In this document: piece after piece, positions 1 through 5,636 of the stretch
Numbering within the stretch: position 1 is the first letter of the stretch
Layout: each line of letters opens with the position of its first letter
Assembly (NCBI GenBank): GCA_027004335.1
Contig: JALTID010000256.1
Coordinates: 1 to 5,816 of the forward strand
Source of the DNA: JALTID01 sp027004335 [NCBI: bacterium]
GTDB lineage: Bacteria; JALSQH01
Direction: 5' to 3'
DNA length: 5,816 nucleotides
The notes under the pieces: generated by a model
Database searches by the model: none
What the model saw: the letters and a program-made list of their open reading frames with translations, nothing else
Told to the model about the DNA's origin: nothing
Translations under genes and position numbers: made by a program

Positions 1-1
1 A

Positions 2-304
2 GCATCTCTTGAAATTGATGTGCTATTGAAAATAGGTGTTGCAGCCCTTATACTTGTTACAGTAAGAGCCATTCTTCTATTTTCATCAACTTACTTCTCT
101 ACCCTGAAAGTGGATACTTTAAAATATACTCTTTTCACAGGCTTTATACCACAGGCAGGGGTAAGCATAGGGCTGGCCGTAATTTTGAAAAGCTATTTTC
201 CGCAATTTGCCATCCTTGGTGACCTGATCGTGGCATCAGCAGTGCTCAACGAAATTGCAGGACCTTTCTTCTTCAAATGGGGAATAATAAAATCACAATT
301 ATAA
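2..304 (+). CDS. Cation:proton antiporter (CPA2/Kef-like), C-terminal part, 5' end outside window
   Basis: The frame is open from base 2 to a TAA at 302-304 and gives 100 residues. The GTG at 20 is not needed as a start because the reading frame enters from outside the window. Three hydrophobic segments are visible, at about residues 7-27, 43-62 and 70-93. Two motifs resemble the C-terminal end of CPA2-type sodium (or potassium)/proton exchangers: FIPQAGVSIGLA (48-59), matching the common 'LLPQAGVAIGLA' pattern, and NEIAGP (83-88), matching the 'xELIGP' pattern of the last helix. The family exchanges a cation for protons across the inner membrane. No TrkA-N or other cytosolic domain follows, so this is a membrane-domain-only form at its C-terminus. 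The gene converges on recJ and shares 6 bp with it (299-304). Family assignment is fairly safe; the ion is unknown. Confidence 0.78.
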   Translation, partial: ASLEIDVLLKIGVAALILVTVRAILLFSSTYFSTLKVDTLKYTLFTGFIPQAGVSIGLAVILKSYFPQFAILGDLIVASAVLNEIAGPFFFKWGIIKSQL

Positions 305-1996
305 AATGTCCTCTATTACCAGCTCTACAGCTGGAGTAGAGAATCTGTTAATGGACGGGAAATAGATAAAACTCCTCTCTGTACCTTCCGTGGGAACTTC
401 ATTATTCCAGTTAAATGCAATGGCTGAGATAGAAGATTTACCTTTACTTAAAACAAATTTCAAATGAGTATTCTGACCGACAAAATATCTTTTGCTTATC
501 ACAACATTCTCTGTTTTAAAAAGCGGTACCGGATTCCCCTCTCCGTATGGTTCAAGTAGTTCAAGAGCCTCTACATCCTTTAAAGTTAGCTCAGAAAGAG
601 TAACATCAGCATCGTAGTAAAGAGGGGGTGGGGATAGAGGATGTTTCATAACATACTCTTCAAAGGCTGAGACAAGTTTGGGTATCCTATCCTCTTCAAT
701 GGTAAGACCTGCTGCCAGACTATGCCCCCCGTAGCTGAGAAAGAGATCATTTATCGCATCAAGCGTTTTAAAAAGATGAAAACCAGGAGGGGTCCTGCCA
801 GAACCTACTGTGGTACCGTCTTCCTTTTTACCGAGTATAAAAGTTGGTTTCCCAAATTTTTCACTCAACTTTGCAGCAACAAGTCCGATTATTCCAGGAT
901 GCCATGAAGGATTATAGAGGATCAGAGAATTTCTATCCTTTAAATCCTTTTCTTCCATCATCTTAAGTGCTTCCTTCTCCGTAAGTCTCTGTAATTCCTG
1001 TCTTTCCCTGTTTCTCTTCTCAAGTTCCCTTGCTATTTTTATTGCTTCAACCTCCGAATTTGTGATCAACAATCTGAGGGGGAGAGAAGAATCACCCAAT
1101 CTTGCAGAAGCGTTTATCCTCGGTGCAATAACAAAAGAAACGGTAAAGGGGGTAATCTTATCTTCTATCTCAGCTATTTCTTTAAGAGCTACAAGACCTG
1201 GTCGGGTAGTGTTATTTAAAACCTCTAGACCAACACTGGTAAAAACTCTATTCACCCCTCTCAGTGGAACAACATCAGCAAATGTACCTATGGCAACAAG
1301 ATCAAGATATTTCTTTAAATTAGGTTCCCTGATCTTTTTAAAGTAACCAATATTTCTTAAATACTTTCTTAAAGCAATAATAAGATAGAAAGCAACACCA
1401 ACACCAGCCAGCTCATGAAATGGAAATGAACAGCCTTTCCTCTTGGGATTTATAAAAACATCAATGGACTCGCCGCTTTCAGGAACATCATGATGATCTG
1501 TAACAATCACATCTACACCTGACGAAATCGCGAATTTTATCTTGTCTATATCAGAAGATCCACAATCTACAGTTATTATAAGTTTTACTCCCTCGGAAAG
1601 GAATTTTTTTATCGCCTCCACAGATAGACCGTACCCTTCACCAATTCTGCTGGGAAGGTAAACAGAAATTCTCTCATAACCAATTTCTTTGAAGAAATTA
1701 TACAAAACTGCAGTACTTGTAATTCCATCCACATCGTAGTCACCATGGATACCTATTTTTTCACCTCTCCTTATAGCATCCCATATTCTTTTCACACTTT
1801 TATTCATGTCTCTGAAAAGAAAAGGGTCAGGAATATCTTTCAGGGAAGGATGTAAAAAAGAAAAAACATAATCTGGATCAGAAAAACCTCTACCGGCTAG
1901 GATTTTTGCAAGAAGAGGGGAAATATTTAATTTTTTACTGAGAGACCCTGCTACGGCAGGAGTAAATTCCCTTCCAACCCATTTTTTTTTGCTCAA
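299..1996 (-). CDS. recJ: Single-stranded-DNA-specific 5'-3' exonuclease RecJ
   Basis: The 565-residue product has the usual RecJ length and full domain order. The DHH domain carries HGDYDVDGITST (84-95), VDCGSSD (143-149), TDHH (166-169) and GTFADVVPL (237-245), which supply the metal-binding aspartates and histidines. APRINASARLGD (291-302) follows. The DHHA1 domain has HPGIIGLVAAKL (366-377), GSGR (398-401) and GGHSLAAG (423-430), and the C-terminal OB-type part has EPYGEGNP (482-489). RecJ degrades 5'-ended single strands in the cytoplasm during RecF-pathway recombination, mismatch repair and base-excision repair. The start is TTG at 1996-1994, overlapping the secF stop as TTGA. AAGGG in the secF tail gives a Shine-Dalgarno site about 7 nt upstream, so translational coupling to secF is likely. 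KW near the N-terminus also fits RecJ starts. Codons 3-5 are a run of nine A, prone to slippage. It is last in the yajC-secD-secF-recJ operon. Confidence 0.97.
   Translation of the reverse strand: MSKKKWVGREFTPAVAGSLSKKLNISPLLAKILAGRGFSDPDYVFSFLHPSLKDIPDPFLFRDMNKSVKRIWDAIRRGEKIGIHGDYDVDGITSTAVLYNFFKEIGYERISVYLPSRIGEGYGLSVEAIKKFLSEGVKLIITVDCGSSDIDKIKFAISSGVDVIVTDHHDVPESGESIDVFINPKRKGCSFPFHELAGVGVAFYLIIALRKYLRNIGYFKKIREPNLKKYLDLVAIGTFADVVPLRGVNRVFTSVGLEVLNNTTRPGLVALKEIAEIEDKITPFTVSFVIAPRINASARLGDSSLPLRLLITNSEVEAIKIARELEKRNRERQELQRLTEKEALKMMEEKDLKDRNSLILYNPSWHPGIIGLVAAKLSEKFGKPTFILGKKEDGTTVGSGRTPPGFHLFKTLDAINDLFLSYGGHSLAAGLTIEEDRIPKLVSAFEEYVMKHPLSPPPLYYDADVTLSELTLKDVEALELLEPYGEGNPVPLFKTENVVISKRYFVGQNTHLKFVLSKGKSSISAIAFNWNNEVPTEGTERSFIYFPSINRFSTPAVELVIEDIL
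311..341. terminator. Stem-loop at the convergent antiporter/recJ ends, possible bidirectional terminator
   Basis: CCAGCT (319-324) and AGCTGG (329-334) form a perfect 6-bp stem with a 4-nt loop. Outside it, CTCTA (311-315) and TAGAG (337-341) extend the stem by 5 bp after a small internal loop. It starts 6 nt after the antiporter stop and lies inside the last codons of recJ. On the plus strand no U-tract follows. On the minus strand a short T-rich stretch (ATTTTAT) follows. Terminator function is therefore an inference from position and structure, and translating ribosomes on recJ would melt it. Confidence 0.3.
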
Positions 1997-2934
1997 GCCC
2001 TTGCCCTTGCTTTCTTTTTAGTTCTCTTTTTTGTATAATTCTCCCATGCCAGAACAAGAGGACTGGCGACAAAAATTGAGGAATATGTACCTATTATAAT
2101 CCCAATAAAAAGTGCAAGAGCGAAGTTTCTAATGATATCTCCACCAAGAACAAGTAGTGCAAGAACAACTAAAAGTGTGGTAAAGGATGTAAGAACTGTC
2201 CTTGAAAGAGTCTCACTTATACTTATGTCCATGATTTCAGAGAGGTTTTTGGATTTTTCCTTGAGCTTCCTCATATTTTCCCTTATTCTATCAAACACAA
2301 CGATTGTATCATTGAGAGAATAACCAACTATGGTGAGTAGGGCAGCAATAGTATCAAGAGTGAATTCCCTGTGCATAAGATTCATTGTCCCGGCAGTTAT
2401 GGTAACATCATGCACAAGTGCAAGAACTGCTCCCACAGCAAAGCTGAACTCAAATCTGAAGGCGATGTAAATCAATATCCCAATTAACGCAAAAATTATT
2501 GCTTCAATCCCCTTTTTCCTTAATTCACTTCCAACTTTTGGTCCAATAGTTTCCTCTCTAATAATCTTGAACGAGCCCTCTCCAAATCTCTTTGCCAGAG
2601 CACCTTTTATCACATCACTAACACCACCTTTTAATTTTGAAGAAGTTTTCTCAACTCTAACCAGATAGGCATTGCTACCCATTTCCCCAAACCTCTGGAT
2701 TACAACATCTCCAAGCTTAAGAGACTCCACAGTTTTTCTCAATTTATGTATTCTTACAGGTTTATTAAACTTTATATGGAGCTCTGTTCCACCTAGAAAA
2801 TCAATACCAAAATTAATTCCAAAAAAGAAAGAAATTATGGAAATTGTGAAAAGGGTACCAGAGAAGAGATAGGCGAACTTTCTATAGTTTAAAAATCGTA
2901 CCAGAGTTCCGGGCTTGATAAATTCTAAAGGCAT
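1993..2934 (-). CDS. secF: Protein translocase subunit SecF
   Basis: SecF pairs with SecD and YajC at SecYEG in the inner membrane and uses the ion gradient to help complete export of proteins. The product is 313 residues, a normal SecF length. TM1 is at about 20-40, followed by the family motif FGIDFLGGTE (42-51) that opens the periplasmic domain. The last five helices occupy about 142-297. LVHDVTIT (173-180) and GYSLNDTIVVFDRIREN (204-220) are the conserved TM4/TM5 signatures, including the acidic residues used in proton-driven movement. The lysine/arginine-rich tail (about 301-313) should be cytosolic. I chose ATG at 2934 rather than the longer in-frame start at 3018. The longer form would overlap secD by 68 bp and add 28 poorly SecF-like residues, whereas 2934 has AGGAGG five nt upstream. 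The gap to secD is 16 nt. Confidence 0.96.
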   Translation of the reverse strand: MPLEFIKPGTLVRFLNYRKFAYLFSGTLFTISIISFFFGINFGIDFLGGTELHIKFNKPVRIHKLRKTVESLKLGDVVIQRFGEMGSNAYLVRVEKTSSKLKGGVSDVIKGALAKRFGEGSFKIIREETIGPKVGSELRKKGIEAIIFALIGILIYIAFRFEFSFAVGAVLALVHDVTITAGTMNLMHREFTLDTIAALLTIVGYSLNDTIVVFDRIRENMRKLKEKSKNLSEIMDISISETLSRTVLTSFTTLLVVLALLVLGGDIIRNFALALFIGIIIGTYSSIFVASPLVLAWENYTKKRTKKKARARA

Positions 2935-2939
2935 CTTAT

Positions 2940-2945
2940 CCTCCT
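2940..2945 (-). promoter_or_regulatory. Ribosome binding site of secF (decides the start)
   Basis: AGGAGG on the minus strand sits 5 nt before ATG 2934, in the 16-nt secD-secF gap. This is a near-perfect Shine-Dalgarno sequence and is the main reason for shortening secF. Confidence 0.85.
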
Positions 2946-2950
2946 CTAAT

Positions 2951-4603
2951 CTAAATACTGATGGTCTGAGGCGAAGCTCTTTTCTCAAGTATAAACTCCT
3001 GTACAGCTCTCGTAACAAAGATCGCAGTGTACATTGATGTAATAATGCCTATGGACAAGGTAACAGCAAATCCTTTCACTGGCCCCGAACCAAACTGAAA
3101 AAGCACCAAAGCTGCAATCAAAGTTGTAACATTAGCATCAAGAATTGTTATCACAGCTCTACTATAACCTGCATCAATAGCCGCTCTGGGGGTTTTACCA
3201 TTCCTCAACTCTTCTCTAATTCTTTCAAAAATGATTATATTAGCATCAACTGCCATACCTATTGTTAAAACAACACCTGCAAGACCTGGAAGAGTGAGAG
3301 TTGCCTGAAAAGCAGCAAGAATGGCGACCATGAAAATTAAATTTAACATTAGAGCAAGGTCAGCGATGAGTCCGCTGATCCCGTAGTAAAGCCACATAAA
3401 GCCCACAACCAGAACGCCTCCAACAATTATTGCCCAGATACCCCTGTGAATTGAGTCCTCCCCAAGTGAGGGACCAACAGTCCATTTCTGGAGGATTTTT
3501 ACAGGAGCGGGCAGCGCACCAGCTCTCAATACAATTGCCAGCTCCCTTGCTTCATCCCATGTAAAATTACCAGTAATCTGAGCTCTTCCGCCGGGGATTC
3601 TTTCTCTGATAACAGGCGCTGAATAAACCGTATTATCAAGAACAATGGCGAGCCTTTTGCCTACATATTCACCTGTTATCTCCGCAAAAAGATGGGCGCC
3701 ATCGGAGTTAAGCTCAATAGCTACATAGGGTTCATGAAATTGGTAATCTTCTCTTACTCTGGCATCTGTAATCGTATCTCCTGTTAACAGTGGAGTTTTC
3801 TTAAGAAGAATAGGGATTTTGGTTACATAACCTGTATCTCTATCAACACTTCTCTGATACAGCACTTCATCATCTGAAGGAATTTTCCCTGCAAGTAGCT
3901 TATTCAAAATAACAGGATCATCCTTGGCTTTGGGATTTTCTTTAACAATATCTTCCACCAATTTTTGAGGATTTATTTTTTTCATATTCTCATCATCAAC
4001 AAGCTTGAACTCCAGTCGTGCTGTTCTTCCAATAAGGTTTATCGCCTGCTGGGGATTCTTTATACCTGGTAACTGAACCACAACTCTATCAGTTCCCTGC
4101 CTCTGTATGGAGGGTTCAGCAACCCCGAACTGGTCAATTCTGTTCCTTATTGTCTCAAGGCTCTGGGTCACTGCATTGTTCTTTATCTCACTTATCTCTT
4201 TTTCTGAAAGTGTAGCAATCAAAGTAAACTGGCCATCTTTAATTTTTGTATCTACAACTTTCATCTTCACATCCGAAATCTTTGCTTTCAGCAGATCAGA
4301 TTTTTCAAGTGGTACTGTCAGAGCGATTTTCATCCCTGGCAGGATAGTGGATTTTAGGTCAGCTATATCGCTCTTCAAACGCTGAGCTCTGTTTTCTAGC
4401 GTGGTTTCCACTGCCTTATCAGCCTCTACTTCCAATACAAGATACATACCGCCTCTCAGATCCAGCCCCAGATTAACCTTCTGGCCGGGTAAAACTCCCT
4501 TCCACCATGAAGGAACACCGCTGAAAGATGGGAGGATAAAGATAAAAGATAGAAGAAGAAGTATCCCAAGAATAAGAAACTGGGTTTTGGGATTGATTTT
4601 CAT
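2951..4603 (-). CDS. secD: Protein translocase subunit SecD
   Basis: SecD is the large partner of SecF in the SecDF-YajC complex. Its big periplasmic domain captures and releases the exported chain while the membrane part conducts protons. The 550-residue product has TM1 at about 8-27, then VNLGLDLRGGMYLVLEVE (43-60), the classic SecD opening of the periplasmic P1 region. TIRNRIDQFGVAEPSIQRQG (151-170) and RVVVQLPGI (173-181) complete the base subdomain. The head includes RLAIVLDNTVYSAPVI (317-332) and ELAIVLRAGALPAPV (354-368). Five C-terminal helices follow from about 386, with GMAVDANIIIFERIREE (449-465) as the conserved TM4 signature containing the key aspartate. ATG 4603 has AAGGTGG 6 nt upstream. 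It lies 18 nt after yajC and 16 nt before secF. No key motif is missing. Confidence 0.97.
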   Translation of the reverse strand: MKINPKTQFLILGILLLLSFIFILPSFSGVPSWWKGVLPGQKVNLGLDLRGGMYLVLEVEADKAVETTLENRAQRLKSDIADLKSTILPGMKIALTVPLEKSDLLKAKISDVKMKVVDTKIKDGQFTLIATLSEKEISEIKNNAVTQSLETIRNRIDQFGVAEPSIQRQGTDRVVVQLPGIKNPQQAINLIGRTARLEFKLVDDENMKKINPQKLVEDIVKENPKAKDDPVILNKLLAGKIPSDDEVLYQRSVDRDTGYVTKIPILLKKTPLLTGDTITDARVREDYQFHEPYVAIELNSDGAHLFAEITGEYVGKRLAIVLDNTVYSAPVIRERIPGGRAQITGNFTWDEARELAIVLRAGALPAPVKILQKWTVGPSLGEDSIHRGIWAIIVGGVLVVGFMWLYYGISGLIADLALMLNLIFMVAILAAFQATLTLPGLAGVVLTIGMAVDANIIIFERIREELRNGKTPRAAIDAGYSRAVITILDANVTTLIAALVLFQFGSGPVKGFAVTLSIGIITSMYTAIFVTRAVQEFILEKRASPQTISI

Positions 4604-4609
4604 TTTCCA

Positions 4610-4616
4610 CCACCTT
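4610..4616 (-). promoter_or_regulatory. Ribosome binding site of secD
   Basis: AAGGTGG on the minus strand lies 6 nt before the secD ATG at 4603, in the 18-nt gap after yajC. Confidence 0.7.
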
Positions 4617-4621
4617 TTTCT

Positions 4622-4954
4622 TTACTTTGCACTTTCACCTGAAGAGAATTTGTTCGCGATATAAGATTTTACCACTTTAATCTTAACACCATCAGCAATC
4701 TGAAGAGTAATTGTATCATCAGCGATTCCCGTTACAGTACCGACTACCCCACCAGCAGTAATTACTCTATCACCTTTTTTTAGACTCTTTATCATCTCTC
4801 TATGTTTCTTGGCCTGCTTTTGTTGCGGCATGATAAGAAGAAAATAAAATATAGCAAAAAGAATTAGGAGCATTATAAGACTGCCAGCAGCTCCTCCTCC
4901 CTTAGCTGGCTGCGCCGCCGCCCATAAATCCTTTGCTGCCAAAATATTAAACAT
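4622..4954 (-). CDS. yajC: Sec translocon accessory protein YajC
   Basis: The 110-residue product is a small single-pass inner-membrane protein that copurifies with SecD and SecF. An Ala/Gly-rich N-terminal stretch (about 12-24) precedes one transmembrane helix (about 25-42). MPQQKQAKKH (42-51) follows at the cytosolic face. The soluble domain has the family signature LKKGDRVITAGGVVGTV (58-74), and its beta-rich remainder ends at about 102. I chose ATG 4954 because GGAGG lies 5 nt upstream. The in-frame TTG at 4984 would add 10 residues but overlaps the predicted -10 region and transcription start. An out-of-frame ATG at 4958-4956 lies between the ribosome site and the chosen start and is ignored. 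It is the first gene of the operon. Confidence 0.94.
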   Translation of the reverse strand: MFNILAAKDLWAAAQPAKGGGAAGSLIMLLILFAIFYFLLIMPQQKQAKKHREMIKSLKKGDRVITAGGVVGTVTGIADDTITLQIADGVKIKVVKSYIANKFSSGESAK

Positions 4955-4959
4955 CCATT

Positions 4960-4964
4960 CCTCC
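4960..4964 (-). promoter_or_regulatory. Ribosome binding site of yajC (decides the start)
   Basis: GGAGG on the minus strand sits 5 nt before ATG 4954. It supports this start over TTG 4984, which has no comparable site. Confidence 0.75.
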
Positions 4965-4977
4965 AGAGTCCTCAGCT

Positions 4978-5009
4978 TTGACAATAAGTATATTAAATTT
5001 TACTATAAT
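4978..5009 (+). promoter_or_regulatory. Possible opposing promoter with a 20-bp spacer
   Basis: On the plus strand a perfect TTGACA (4978-4983) and a perfect TATAAT (5004-5009) are separated by 20 bp, too long for a normal sigma70 promoter. A 17-bp-spaced alternative -10 is TACTAT (5001-5006). It overlaps the yajC promoter and faces away from it. Downstream there is only an 11-codon ORF starting at 5016, then sequence antisense to the serine dehydratase remnant. It may be chance in A+T-rich DNA. Confidence 0.2.
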
Positions 5010-5015
5010 TCGCAA
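4987..5015 (-). promoter_or_regulatory. Sigma70-type promoter of the yajC-secD-secF-recJ operon
   Basis: On the minus strand, TTGCGA (5015-5010, 4 of 6 to the -35 consensus) is followed after exactly 17 bp by TATACT (4992-4987, 5 of 6 to the -10 consensus). Transcription should begin around 4979-4981, giving a leader of about 25 nt that just holds the yajC ribosome site. No operator or riboswitch is visible; the leader is too short for one. Confidence 0.65.
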
Positions 5016-5093
5016 ATGGAAAATAGACCCTTTCAAGCTGATGAAGATTAAATCAAAAAGAGCATTGAGTTTAATAACAAAAAATCTCTTTCT

Positions 5094-5294
5094 TTAACAC
5101 CCAAATCCTCTCCGTTTTGTGACATCCCTTCCAGTAATTGTCATCGCAAGGCCACCCATTGCTGTTTCCTTATATATCTTACTCATATTATTACCAATCC
5201 CTTCCATTGCTCTTACTACTTCACTTGCTGATACAATGCTCTCAATTCCACTCAATGCCATGGAAGAAGCTACAATTGCCAAGAAGATTCTCAA
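5094..5294 (-). pseudogene. C-terminal remnant of iron-sulfur L-serine dehydratase (alpha-chain domain)
   Basis: The frame ends in TAA at 5096-5094 and encodes about 66 residues from a weak TTG. Its last ~60 residues read like the extreme C-terminus of Fe-S-dependent L-serine dehydratase (SDH alpha domain). ASSMALSGIESIVS matches the Ala/Gly helix. EVVRAMEGIGNNMS matches 'D/E-E-V-I-x-A-M-x-x-x-G-x-x-M', and YKETAMGGLAMTITG matches the strongly conserved 'ETAxGGLA' tail. The final residue is cysteine, as in type 2 enzymes whose C-terminal Cys enters the active site. The intact enzyme deaminates serine to pyruvate and ammonia. Everything upstream, including the cluster-binding cysteines, is gone: the frame meets TGA at 5342-5340, and homology-like sequence fades near 5285. 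It has no clear ribosome site of its own. I regard it as a decayed gene. The family call rests on remembered motifs, not a search. Confidence 0.62.
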
Positions 5295-5331
5295 AAAGTT
5301 CTTCTTCTGGAAGCACCAGAAAGTTAAACAT
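5242..5331 (-). other. 29-codon ORF with a good ribosome site, overlapping the dehydratase remnant
   Basis: On the minus strand GAGGTG (5341-5336) lies 4 nt before ATG 5331. The frame begins MFNFLVLPEEELFENLL and runs to TGA at 5244-5242, overlapping the serine dehydratase remnant out of frame. It may be the true translation start of the decayed gene, thrown out of frame by a deletion near 5280, or it may be chance. I do not recognise the peptide. It is not a confident gene. Confidence 0.15.
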
Positions 5332-5402
5332 ATTTCACCTCAACTCATTTTTGTTACTATTTTCCTTTATCAATAAAATATTTTACATTATTTTCTATCT
5401 TA

Positions 5403-5579
5403 CAGGAAACTAAAGAAGCAGTGAGACTTTTTAAAATACTAAACGCCCCTATTCTGGAGAATAAACATGAAGCATTTCAGTTATCTGAGGATGTAATTCT
5501 TGTAGATATGAAAAGGAAATGTTCCCCGGAGGATCCTGACGTAGAAGTTTCTCTCTGGTATGGGGCGTGGGGAGTCTGA
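5403..5579 (+). pseudogene. C-terminal fragment of an unrecognised protein
   Basis: The plus frame is open from 5328 to TGA 5577-5579, but its first third is A+T-rich and not protein-like. From about 5403 it encodes 58 residues with balanced, charged composition: it includes EAVRLFKILNAPILENKHEA, SEDVILVDMKRKCSPEDPDV and the ending EVSLWYGAWGV. No ATG precedes this part. The only in-frame starts are GTG 5421, without a clear ribosome site, and ATG 5508, which would leave 23 residues. This looks like the tail of a longer soluble protein whose 5' part is lost. I do not recognise the family. It points away from the serine dehydratase remnant, so both fragments have lost their 5' ends toward the same A+T-rich stretch (about 5295-5402). 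It could also be a random open frame. Confidence 0.35.
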
Positions 5580-5592
5580 TGGGTCAGAGGGG
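5562..5592 (+). other. G-quadruplex-type motif downstream of rnpB
   Basis: Four G tracts lie on the plus strand: GGGG 5562-5565, GGGG 5569-5572, GGG 5581-5583 and GGGG 5589-5592, with loops of 3, 8 and 5 nt. The 8-nt loop slightly exceeds the strict 7-nt rule. The G-rich strand is the template for transcription coming out of rnpB, 45-75 nt past its 3' end. It also overlaps the end of the plus-strand fragment. Folding and function are inferred. Confidence 0.4.
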
Positions 5593-5636
5593 CAGGCAGC
5601 TTCTTCGTAATTGCTCTGATTCTCGACAATAATTTA

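Noticed and set aside
2935-3018. Longer secF beginning at 3018
   Set aside because: It would overlap secD by 68 bp and add 28 residues unlike SecF N-termini; ATG 2934 has AGGAGG at ideal spacing.
4955-4980. Riboswitch or attenuator before yajC
   Set aside because: The inferred leader is only about 25 nt and has no stem-loop.
4955-4984. Longer yajC beginning at TTG 4984
   Set aside because: This TTG lies upstream of the inferred transcription start and has no ribosome site; ATG 4954 has GGAGG 5 nt upstream.
5055-5091. Possible terminator after the serine dehydratase remnant
   Set aside because: AAAGAG (5057-5062) and CTCTTT (5086-5091) pair, and a T-tract follows on the minus strand, but a 6-bp mostly A-T stem with a 23-nt loop is too weak to call.
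5119-5413. Plus-strand ORFs over the serine dehydratase remnant
   Set aside because: Their translations are the antisense of the remnant followed by low-complexity Phe/Ile/Leu-rich sequence; no ribosome site and no recognisable domain.
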